Of a stretch of 51,598 nucleotides of DNA, positions 25,229 through 32,278 are shown in pieces (the stretch's first letter is position 1; each line of letters opens with the position of its first letter). The translations under genes were made by a program, and so were the position numbers. Under the pieces are notes generated by a model, which searched no databases, was not told where the DNA came from, and saw only the letters and a program-made list of their open reading frames with translations. This DNA comes from Nitrososphaeraceae archaeon (GTDB taxonomy: Archaea > Thermoproteota > Nitrososphaeria > Nitrososphaerales > Nitrososphaeraceae), in contig WHTU01000021.1 in assembly GCA_009377575.1 (NCBI GenBank), positions 1-51,598 on the forward strand, given 5' to 3'.

Positions 25229-26752
25229 TCAAACGGTAGGCTTTGAATCATCGAATCTGAATATCTTATTAAAGTAATCTGCCTGTTCATGGTTGAGCTC
25301 TTCTGTTTCACCTTCTTGAACGTTTGCTAATTTCTTTGCTAGCTTCTTTTTGTATCCCAATTGCATTTGTCTTGCGATCTGAATGCGTTGAGCCTGAGGC
25401 GAGCCCGCGCCATGCATAGATTCAGTAAGATATCCCACTGCGTTCCTGCCAAGTGTCATATTTTCAATCAACCTCAAAATCCTAACACGATTTTCTGTCG
25501 ACACGCCCTTTCTCCCCTTCAGATATTTTTCAAGCAGAGGCCCAACTTTTGGGCTCTTAAAGTCCTTCTCTGACGGCATAGTAACCATTAAGCCTCCTGC
25601 GATATCCTGTGCTATTCTGCTCAGCTCATAGGGAAATCTAGTGACATTGTGTTTGCAGACGTTAGCAAGCATATCGTCGTTTTGAAAATTACCAGAAGCA
25701 GTCGGTTGGGACTGGTACGACGACGCAATCCCTGCTGCAAAAATAGTCTCATTCAAATGAGTCATTTCAACTAGCTTATCTTTAATATGAGAAGCGTTTG
25801 CAACCCCATTGTAATCAGCGATTGCCGCTGCAGCTCCGATCAAGACATCACCTAAACCAGTCTTACAAACATAGCTCCGTCTATGATAGCATGTAAAGCG
25901 CTCAACAAGCATCGAAGCATACTCAACTTCTCCATCCATGAAAATCCGTTCATTTGGAATAAAAACATCCTTGAAAATTATCATGGCCTCTTGACCAGAG
26001 AACTGTGCATTTCCAGAGTCTATATCTCCGCCTTCCATGCTCCGAGTATCGCATGATTGTCTACCGTAAATGTACGTTATTCCATGAGCATCAACGGGTA
26101 CTGTACCTACGATCGCGTAATCCCGATCTTCAGGTCGCAATCTCATGGTAGGCATAATTGCTATCCAATGTGAATTAATGCATCCAGTCTGATGAGCCTT
26201 CGCTCCCGTCACGTATACACCATTCTCATCTCTTTTTGATATATGGACAAACATATCAGGGTCGTCCTGCTGACTAGGTGAAAGGCTTCGATCACCCTTG
26301 ACGTCAGTCATTGCTCCTCCAATGACCATGTTCTCGAGTTGAACATATTTTATAAATTCCTTGAGTCGAGAATGATACTTAGTGTTATATTTCTTGTCGA
26401 TTTCATACGTAGTGGAATACAAAGAATTCAAGGCGTCCATTCCAACACATCTCTGAAAACAGGTGGCGGTAAGTTGTCCTAATTTTCTCTGCATACGATT
26501 CTGATTGACTAAATCAGCTGCACTTTCAGTAATGTGCAAAAATCTATTCACTCTCGTATTCGAAAGGGACGAATGGACTGATGCAAGCTCCGGTTCTTTC
26601 TGGGCCAACTCATAGGTTTCAGCAACAGCGTTAATTGAAGGCCGTATCATTGGATGATCTACTGGTTCATTTACAAGTTCTCCAAACAAATATACTTCTA
26701 GATTTCGTCCTCTAAGACTCTGTATATATTCCGCCCCACTGCGAATAGGCAT
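25229..26752 (-). CDS. abfD: 4-hydroxybutyryl-CoA dehydratase / vinylacetyl-CoA isomerase
   Basis: This 507-residue flavoprotein dehydrates 4-hydroxybutyryl-CoA to crotonyl-CoA, a key step of the thaumarchaeal 3-hydroxypropionate/4-hydroxybutyrate cycle. The characteristic [4Fe-4S] ligands appear as C98 and C102 in TATCFQRC, and H290 and C296 in CYHRRSYVC. Other family parts are GAKAHQTGCINSHWIAI and SMHGAGSPQAQR. The related 4-hydroxyphenylacetate hydroxylases lack the cluster ligands, so dehydratase is the better call. A TATA box about 31 bases before the ATG implies a leaderless, independently controlled gene. Confidence 0.92.
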   Translation of the reverse strand: MPIRSGAEYIQSLRGRNLEVYLFGELVNEPVDHPMIRPSINAVAETYELAQKEPELASVHSSLSNTRVNRFLHITESAADLVNQNRMQRKLGQLTATCFQRCVGMDALNSLYSTTYEIDKKYNTKYHSRLKEFIKYVQLENMVIGGAMTDVKGDRSLSPSQQDDPDMFVHISKRDENGVYVTGAKAHQTGCINSHWIAIMPTMRLRPEDRDYAIVGTVPVDAHGITYIYGRQSCDTRSMEGGDIDSGNAQFSGQEAMIIFKDVFIPNERIFMDGEVEYASMLVERFTCYHRRSYVCKTGLGDVLIGAAAAIADYNGVANASHIKDKLVEMTHLNETIFAAGIASSYQSQPTASGNFQNDDMLANVCKHNVTRFPYELSRIAQDIAGGLMVTMPSEKDFKSPKVGPLLEKYLKGRKGVSTENRVRILRLIENMTLGRNAVGYLTESMHGAGSPQAQRIQIARQMQLGYKKKLAKKLANVQEGETEELNHEQADYFNKIFRFDDSKPTV

Positions 26753-26778
26753 GATTATCTATTATTATCTTTGATATT

Positions 26779-26787
26779 ATTTATATC
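26779..26787 (-). promoter_or_regulatory. TATA box for the 4-hydroxybutyryl-CoA dehydratase gene
   Basis: The minus strand reads GATATAAAT, centred 31 bases before the ATG at 26752. Confidence 0.6.
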
Positions 26788-27191
26788 TTCTTTTCAATTT
26801 TTCGAAAAGTAATATCGCTATAATATAATTATTTTACTAATTTGTAATCAAACCACCTGTCTTATTCATAAAGATGCTAGTCCGGATAAATAATGTGTAT
26901 AGACAATCGTCTAGAAAAGCTAATCACATTTCTATTGATTTGAGGAACCTTATTGGAGCAAATGAATAATAAATGCTAACGATAGAAATTTCTCTGGCAG
27001 TTCACTTAAGAAAAACAATTGTGTGCATGAACTGTATTTATTATTGAAATTTCCTCATATGCAATATTTACTACTTTTAGTCATGACCTTTTGGAGATAG
27101 ACCCTTGATAGGATCAACAAATAACATATTGATACGTTCGTATGTCAGGATTAGAAAGGTTTTTTATGTCCAGGACTTCCGTAGGGATTTA
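26788..27191. other. AT-rich intergenic stretch
   Basis: About 400 bases between two divergent genes. It contains the long open part of the apt frame (27105-27191), thought untranslated. A TATA-like TTTTTTATG at about 27158-27166 lies 30 bases before the preferred apt start. Nothing else was recognised. Confidence 0.4.
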
Positions 27192-27725
27192 TTGACTGTA
27201 GAATCCTTTGATCTAAAAAAACTAATAAAGAATTTTCCCGACTTTCCAAAAAGAGGGATATTATTCAGAGATATCAATCCTCTAATTGGTGACGGAGATG
27301 CCCTGAGGTACATATCGGAAGAATTCTATCGTAGGTTTAGCCCAGCAAACCCTATGATGATTGCAGGAATTGAATCCAGGGGCTTTATCGTAGCGTCTTG
27401 TATTGCTGTCAGATTTGGCTTAGGTGTAACGATGATCAGGAAAGCTGGAAAGCTTCCAGGAAAAACTAGTCGGCAGTCGTATCAGATTGAATATGGCACT
27501 GCCGAGATGGAAATTCAAAAAGGTAGTTTTCTACCTGGACAGAATGTCATTATTGCAGATGATTTAATAGCAACTGGCGGCACAGCCTTGGCGGCCGCCA
27601 GGTTATTGAAGGGAGAGGGTGCCAATATCTGTGGATTCGCTTTTTTGATCGAAATGAATGACCTGAAAGGTGGAGCATCTCTACGAGAATTGGGGTATGA
27701 TACCCAATCATTAGTAGTATACTAG
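27192..27725 (+). CDS. apt: Adenine phosphoribosyltransferase
   Basis: Apt converts adenine and PRPP to AMP. From TTG 27192 the protein has 177 residues, the usual length; the frame is open from 27105. Motifs are NFPDFPKRGILFRDINPL near the N terminus, AGIESRGFI and the PRPP loop VIIADDLIATGGTALAA. A TATA-like box 30 bases before the TTG supports it. The next gene, mtnP, begins 6 bases after the stop. Together they recycle adenine released from methylthioadenosine, a neat functional pair. Confidence 0.9.
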   Translation: MTVESFDLKKLIKNFPDFPKRGILFRDINPLIGDGDALRYISEEFYRRFSPANPMMIAGIESRGFIVASCIAVRFGLGVTMIRKAGKLPGKTSRQSYQIEYGTAEMEIQKGSFLPGQNVIIADDLIATGGTALAAARLLKGEGANICGFAFLIEMNDLKGGASLRELGYDTQSLVVY

Positions 27726-27731
27726 TTCAAT

Positions 27732-28535
27732 ATGACTCCCGAATTTACAGCAGAAATTGCAATTATTGGGGGAACAGGCATGTACGATACTACGATACTT
27801 ACGAATAGGGTTGAAGCCAAGATGAGTACTCCATTTGGGCATCCTTCTGACCTCATAACGATAGGCAACTTCAAAGATGTAAAGATAGCGTTTTTGCCTC
27901 GGCACGGTAGAAACCATACAATACCTCCTCACAGAATTAACTACAGAGCAAATATCTGGGCATTGAAGGAGATTGGGGTATCAAGAATAATCTCCCCCTC
28001 CGCGGTCGGAAGCCTCGATAGGTCTTTTGTGCCAGGAGACATTATAATACCTGACCAGTTTGTAGACTTTACTAAAAAGAGAAAACAAACGTTCTACTCA
28101 GGTGGAAGAGTTTGTCATGTTTCTGTAGCCGATCCATTTTGTCCTGAGCTCAGAGAGATAACTACTAAACTGGCAAGAAAACATTTATTCCCTCATCACG
28201 ATCAGGCCACCTATCTATGTATTGAGGGCCCTAGATTCTCAACCAGGGCGGAATCCAAATATTATCGTGAGATTATAGGTGCCCAAATAATCGGGATGAC
28301 CCTTGTTCCTGAATGTGTGTTGGCAAGGGAAGCAGAAATTTGCTATGTATCATTGGCAACAGTTACTGACTTCGATGTCTGGGCCCAACAACCAGTTAGC
28401 TCTCAGGGTATTTTGACCCAATTGCAAGAAAATATTGGGAAGATTAGGACCATGATTAAGGACGTAATCGTAGAGATACCTAAAAATAGAAGACGTTGTA
28501 GTTGTGGAACCTCACTTAACGACGCCCTAGTCTAG
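27732..28535 (+). CDS. mtnP: S-methyl-5'-thioadenosine phosphorylase
   Basis: This 267-residue enzyme cleaves methylthioadenosine with phosphate into adenine and 5-methylthioribose-1-phosphate. Signature parts are IGGTGMYD, PRHGRNHTIPPHRINYRAN, SPSAVGSLD, CIEGPRFSTRAES and GMTLVPECVLAREAE. The VTDFDVW segment is of the MTAP type. It is in an operon with apt, which consumes the adenine product. Its stop overlaps by 4 bases the stop of the convergent hypothetical gene. A C-terminal CSCG pair is consistent with disulfide or metal features in archaeal MTAPs. Confidence 0.92.
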   Translation: MTPEFTAEIAIIGGTGMYDTTILTNRVEAKMSTPFGHPSDLITIGNFKDVKIAFLPRHGRNHTIPPHRINYRANIWALKEIGVSRIISPSAVGSLDRSFVPGDIIIPDQFVDFTKKRKQTFYSGGRVCHVSVADPFCPELREITTKLARKHLFPHHDQATYLCIEGPRFSTRAESKYYREIIGAQIIGMTLVPECVLAREAEICYVSLATVTDFDVWAQQPVSSQGILTQLQENIGKIRTMIKDVIVEIPKNRRRCSCGTSLNDALV

Positions 28536-28849
28536 GCAGCCATTCTATCAATATCCCCTTTTCTACTAGGTTTCAGAATTACGTCCCCTTCAATGAGCTT
28601 TCTCTGGAGACTTAGCAAAAGCTTTTCACTATCCAAGCCCATTCTTGTCACCTCTGCAAGAATCCTCTTTGACAGACTGAGGCTAACATTATGTCCACCG
28701 ATCCTCCCGAAAGCTATCGCATTAAAATGAAATTTCTTTCCGTCTATTAATATATATCCTCTCAATTTACTAGCAATGTTACCTCCTCTAGAAGAGGTTA
28801 CCACCACGGTATAGGGGTGGTGGAATTCTGGAATTTTATCTGGTAGCAT
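28532..28849 (-). CDS. Hypothetical protein
   Basis: From the ATG at 28847-28849 this protein has about 105 residues; an ATG at 28873 would add eight. It has a beta-rich N-terminal half (PYTVVVTSSRGGNIASKL, GYILIDGKKFHFNAI) and a helical C-terminal half rich in Leu and basic residues. No family or motif is recognised. It overlaps the 3' end of the upstream hypothetical gene by 14 bases, so they are probably an operon. A GTGGTGG inverted repeat inside the coding sequence (28801-28823) encodes the HHP-VVV region. Confidence 0.55.
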   Translation of the reverse strand: MLPDKIPEFHHPYTVVVTSSRGGNIASKLRGYILIDGKKFHFNAIAFGRIGGHNVSLSLSKRILAEVTRMGLDSEKLLLSLQRKLIEGDVILKPSRKGDIDRMAA

Positions 28850-29273
28850 TTCCAGAATGATCCTGAGTAACATCTACTGTTCGATTTACATTGCGCTCTA
28901 CTAAAAAACTCCACCAGTCAGAATCAACAATATTAAAGCTTTCACTGTTAACTTCAACTACTGACTCATCATCTGAATCTATAAATCGCTGAGTACCCTT
29001 TCCAACAAGTTCTATTAGTTTCCATCTGTTAGTTCCTCTTCGCTTCCTATTTACTGCTATAGCCCATTTCTTATACTTGTCAATCCTATGCAGCCCTATC
29101 TTGTCTGAGATATCTAGCGTACCGATTCTTTTTTCCTCACAGAAGAACTCTTTTGTGACTACGCTTCGCCAGATATCAACCGATCCAATATTTCTAGGTC
29201 CTTCATTTAGATTGATAACCCCAAAATACACAACTCCAGTGACAGAGTTAGATTCACTCGTATCTGATGCCAA
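28836..29273 (-). CDS. Hypothetical protein
   Basis: This 145-residue acidic-to-neutral protein starts with TTG. It contains strands around VVYFGVINLNEGPRN and a KKWAIAVNRKRRGTNRWKL segment. No domain was recognised, and no signal peptide or membrane segment is visible. A TATA-like AAATAAATAAG centred about 34 bases upstream suggests it is the first gene of a two-gene unit with the overlapping hypothetical gene. The proximity of a TrmB-like regulator upstream on the same strand may be relevant, but no shared function is evident. Confidence 0.55.
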   Translation of the reverse strand: MASDTSESNSVTGVVYFGVINLNEGPRNIGSVDIWRSVVTKEFFCEEKRIGTLDISDKIGLHRIDKYKKWAIAVNRKRRGTNRWKLIELVGKGTQRFIDSDDESVVEVNSESFNIVDSDWWSFLVERNVNRTVDVTQDHSGNATR

Positions 29274-29306
29274 ACAATTCGCCTTTTGATTTAATCATCG
29301 GCTTAT

Positions 29307-29666
29307 TTATTTGGTTCTTGCCAAATCGTAGTGCCTTTCTAAGTAGGTGGCGAGGCTATCTACTTGATCGTTTCTACCGTATTTCATGCCTAGCTCGATG
29401 CATTTCTTTCTATACCTGTTCGATAGAGCGAATCGGGGATGAAGTGATTCGAATTTATCCTCTCCGATTTCGATAAACATGCCCTTCTCCATCAACATAT
29501 TTGAATAGAGCTTGGCCTTCGCATTTGTCCAATTGCAAGCCTGTGCAATTTTGGATACAGTCATTTTACCTGAATATACAACCAACAAATAAAGTTGGGC
29601 CTCTTCTGGATCGAGTCCTAAAACTGATTTCAATGCCGAATCATAATTATTACGACGTTCTCCCAT
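29307..29666 (-). CDS. TrmB-like winged-helix transcription regulator (DNA-binding part only)
   Basis: The frame opens at 29684, but the ATG at 29664-29666 (MGERRNNYDSAL, 119 residues) lies 32 bases from a CTTTAATAAG TATA-like box and is preferred. The core LGLDPEEAQLYLLVVYSGKMTVSKIAQACNW-type segment is typical of a TrmB/Sugar-specific winged helix, with a wing around FIEIGEDKFESLHP. The usual C-terminal ligand-binding domain is absent. It precedes two hypothetical genes on the same strand, and a membrane wHTH gene lies upstream. Confidence 0.75.
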   Translation of the reverse strand: MGERRNNYDSALKSVLGLDPEEAQLYLLVVYSGKMTVSKIAQACNWTNAKAKLYSNMLMEKGMFIEIGEDKFESLHPRFALSNRYRKKCIELGMKYGRNDQVDSLATYLERHYDLARTK

Positions 29667-29741
29667 GACATTTCCTAATACCACGAAATAGCTTATTAAA
29701 GTATGATCACAATGCCGATGTACTCTAATTACGGATGTATA

Positions 29742-30599
29742 TTAGTAGACTACTTGATTCATCGTAACCTGTGCACCCAGTCCTGAGAATACTAGAATAT
29801 TGACAATGACTACCGAAAGTACTATGAGCGCGGAAAATGTCAGGCCCTTCACTCCCCCAGGAATTATCTGTCGCCTGAACATAATCAAGAATGCTGCTGT
29901 GAGAATGCCTGTAATTGATAACGAGGAGATTAGACTTGCATTTGCGATTAATTCAATGGCATATGAAACACTAGAAATCACACCTATCTGTGAATACAAC
30001 CCAGAGAATACCACTAAATTCACGGCGACGACTGATATTACAGTAACAGAAGACAAGAAAATCCCTTTTATTCCACTAGGGATTAACTGTCGCCTAAACA
30101 TAATCAAGAATGCTGCTGTGAGAATGCCTGTAATTGATAACGATGAGATTAGACTTGCATTTGCGATCATCTTGTCTAGATCTAATCCAGGGAGGCCTAA
30201 AGCCGAATTAACCTGCAACACGGATACAATTACGGCAACGATAGCTGCGTAGGGAATTATCCATATATACTCCTTCAATGATTGTCGCCCTATACTTACT
30301 CTGGATGACATCTGTTCCTCCGTTACCTTTTGAGGTACAGAGATCTGCTCTGGTCGGGTATCGACATAGCTATGATCGATCTCTTGGAGAAACCGAAATC
30401 CTTGTTCAGTGAGGGTATATTCCTTCGAATTTTTTCCTACATAGTCAACCATACGTTCGAGGTGATAATATATAGAACCAGTCGAGAGCCCGGTAGAATT
30501 CCTAATGTCGGAGAACCTTGCAGCGCCTCTCTTGTCTGCTATCGCTCTCAAAATCTTTATTCGAGTGCGTCTTGCTCGCAGCTGCGTCTCTCCGTTCAA
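29742..30599 (-). CDS. Membrane-anchored ArsR-like winged-helix protein with duplicated membrane module
   Basis: Residues 8-75 form a winged helix (IKILRAIADKRGAARFSDIR, then STGSIYYHLERM). A linker leads to five predicted membrane helices: about 111-130, 148-168, 179-199, 221-241 and 253-272. Helices 2-3 and 4-5 are copies of a 73-residue unit; the ISSLSITGILTAAFLIMFRRQ part is identical in both. Such membrane-bound wHTH proteins may sense membrane state or a partner and act on DNA at the membrane; this is inference. Start is TTG 30599, with a TATA-like GATAAATAATT about 26 bases upstream. Confidence 0.78.
   Translation of the reverse strand: MNGETQLRARRTRIKILRAIADKRGAARFSDIRNSTGLSTGSIYYHLERMVDYVGKNSKEYTLTEQGFRFLQEIDHSYVDTRPEQISVPQKVTEEQMSSRVSIGRQSLKEYIWIIPYAAIVAVIVSVLQVNSALGLPGLDLDKMIANASLISSLSITGILTAAFLIMFRRQLIPSGIKGIFLSSVTVISVVAVNLVVFSGLYSQIGVISSVSYAIELIANASLISSLSITGILTAAFLIMFRRQIIPGGVKGLTFSALIVLSVVIVNILVFSGLGAQVTMNQVVY
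29860..29948. repeat. Intragenic direct repeat, copy 1
   Basis: This 89-bp segment matches 30079-30167 with about four mismatches (roughly 95% identity) at an offset of 219 bp, or 73 codons. It encodes membrane helix 4 of the wHTH membrane protein. Confidence 0.95.
30079..30167. repeat. Intragenic direct repeat, copy 2
   Basis: Partner of 29860-29948. It encodes membrane helix 2. The following helix (3 versus 5) is also similar but far more diverged, so the identical part was either duplicated later or homogenised by gene conversion. Confidence 0.95.
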
Positions 30600-30718
30600 T
30601 ATCGTTGGTACGCTCTGAAATTATTTATCTCTTTCCTTGATGCGTAATCTAACCGAAATTATTCAGGTAATAGAGATACGCAGATATTACGCTTCAATAT
30701 TTACAGCCGTTGCTGGGC

Positions 30719-30856
30719 GGGGTCGTAGCGAAGCCAGGGATCGCAACGGGCTCCAGATCTTACATCCCAACCAAAGTAATTGGGCAGAAACCCGTGGATC
30801 AAGGGTTCAATTACTGACACGTGATAGTGCAGGTAGAACATATCCCTTCGGCCCCA
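30719..30856 (+). tRNA. tRNA-Trp(CCA) with two introns
   Basis: Acceptor GGGGTCG (30719-30725) pairs with CGGCCCC (30849-30855), discriminator A30856. The D arm is GCGA-AGCCAGGGA-TCGC. The anticodon stem ACGGG/CCCGT encloses loop CTCCAG|A, anticodon CCA (30753-30755). Intron 1 is predicted at 30757-30789 (33 nt, position 37/38). The T stem AAGGG/CCCTT (30844-30848) is restored only if intron 2 at 30811-30841 (31 nt, position 58/59) is removed, leaving loop TTCAAAT. At intron 2, GTTC pairs with GAAC to form a bulge-helix-bulge centre. The mature tRNA is 74 nt. Confidence 0.88.
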
Positions 30857-31001
30857 TGCTCATATTGCGATTATCAAATCAATCGACCCATTCCTGTGGT
30901 ATCCACGACGACACCTATACAGTGTCAGGGTTATGACGTGGATATACGACCCCGGTTTTCATATTCTATCTGGATGATTGTTGTAACGAAATCGCTTGAG
31001 C

Positions 31002-31277
31002 TTAAGTGATTTTTGTCGATCTTCGCCACATTCCTAACCTGAGCAGTAATATGCCAACAGCGATCCCGGCCAACGACGTAACGAGGGTGATGGGTTGAGC
31101 AATGCCTCTTAAGGGTTCTGGAGACTGAGAAATGAATTCACAATCATCAGAGTTATTTTCACAGTTCTTTGAAACTGGATAGATTAAAAGGACAGTAATC
31201 AATGCCATCAAGATTGCGACTCCAGTTAGTGAGGAAAGAGCCCCACACTTAATCAGGACATCACTAATACGATTCAA
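31002..31277 (-). CDS. Small two-helix membrane protein
   Basis: This 91-residue protein starts at TTG and has two membrane helices (about 13-33 and 65-82) joined by a polar loop with two Cys (NCENNSDDCEF), which would face outside and might form a disulfide. The C terminus is basic (RRSTK). No family is recognised. It is read in the same direction as the gene upstream (31314-32003), with 36 bases between, so co-transcription is possible. Confidence 0.55.
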   Translation of the reverse strand: MNRISDVLIKCGALSSLTGVAILMALITVLLIYPVSKNCENNSDDCEFISQSPEPLRGIAQPITLVTSLAGIAVGILLLRLGMWRRSTKIT

Positions 31278-31313
31278 TTTTTTATGCTCTTATTCTTCCA
31301 AATCGTTTGCAAT

Positions 31314-32003
31314 TCACAGGTGACGTAGTCGCCTAACGTCTATTACCTTGAAATAGTATGTCGAGTCATCTGAAACCTGAGCAAATTTTTCATTATGATA
31401 TATAAATTGAATTGTACCTTTTACATGACTTTCCCACAGGTCATGAACCAATGAAAAATATTCTTTTCTATGTCTTCCCAAGAGTCTCAAACACTCATGA
31501 GTAAGAAGGTGAGATATTTTTACACAGTTATTTTCTGCAAAGAATCTGGCTCTATCATATCCCATAACGTTGTGTTCTGGTCGCTTCCAATAGACCATGG
31601 AAAAATTTTCAGCTGAGTATCCTTCAATCTTACAGTCGGTCCAGATCGGTTTGAAATAGGCTAAATAGAAGTGATATGTCGATGAACCTCGGTCTTTATG
31701 ATCTCGCGTTAGATAGCCAATTGACATTCGATCAAAGAGATGCCCAGGAATTACAGGTAATATATCAGCATCGATTGTGAAACTAATATTGAAATTTCTT
31801 TTCATCCACCAATTGAAAAAGCGGACCATCGATAGAACATAGGTCCAATCTTGACTTTCTCTATCCTTCCATTCTGACTCTTTGGCAACATAGATGAAGA
31901 ATAACTTTCCCTTATCCACTAGTGATTCATGACACAACTCTAGATATAGACATTTTTTCGCCCATCCCGTCCAATAATTAATTTCCTTGTGTAAGCCAAC
32001 CAT
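31314..32003 (-). CDS. Hypothetical protein with a degenerate zinc-protease-like motif
   Basis: This 229-residue protein from ATG 32003 has no membrane segment or signal peptide. Aromatic residues are frequent. The motif THECLRLLGRH (about 171-181) resembles the HExxHxxGxxH zinc site of metzincins, but the second His position is Arg and the last spacing is short, so catalysis is doubtful. A further His appears in FSLVHDLWESH. No family was recognised. It could be a degenerate protease-like protein or an unrelated fold. It probably shares a transcript with the small membrane protein downstream. Confidence 0.55.
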   Translation of the reverse strand: MVGLHKEINYWTGWAKKCLYLELCHESLVDKGKLFFIYVAKESEWKDRESQDWTYVLSMVRFFNWWMKRNFNISFTIDADILPVIPGHLFDRMSIGYLTRDHKDRGSSTYHFYLAYFKPIWTDCKIEGYSAENFSMVYWKRPEHNVMGYDRARFFAENNCVKISHLLTHECLRLLGRHRKEYFSLVHDLWESHVKGTIQFIYHNEKFAQVSDDSTYYFKVIDVRRLRHL

Positions 32004-32278
32004 TTATCTTGTGATATCATTCAAGATAAGTAAGTTCAAGAGCCAGCGTACAAAGCAAAAAATAATACGTTGATGCTTTTTCAATCTGCTTGTCAAATGG
32101 CTCTAGGGTGGCGCTGAAAGGAGCTAAAAAGGAAACATATCATGTTAATCGTACCTAAATTTAGTCAACATGACAGATCCAATAGTATCAAATGGTTTCG
32201 CACTTGTCAGATGCATTGAAGTATCTGACATCTAATCGACAGAGGAACTTTGAGGACGAGAAACAATAGGTAAAATTT

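Noticed and set aside
28801-28823. CCACCAC/GTGGTGG inverted repeat
   Set aside because: It lies inside a coding region and is explained by His-His-Pro and Val-Val-Val codons; no regulatory position is evident.
30637-30936. 99-codon plus-strand frame over the tRNA-Trp gene
   Set aside because: It is explained by the two-intron tRNA-Trp on the same strand and has a non-protein-like composition.
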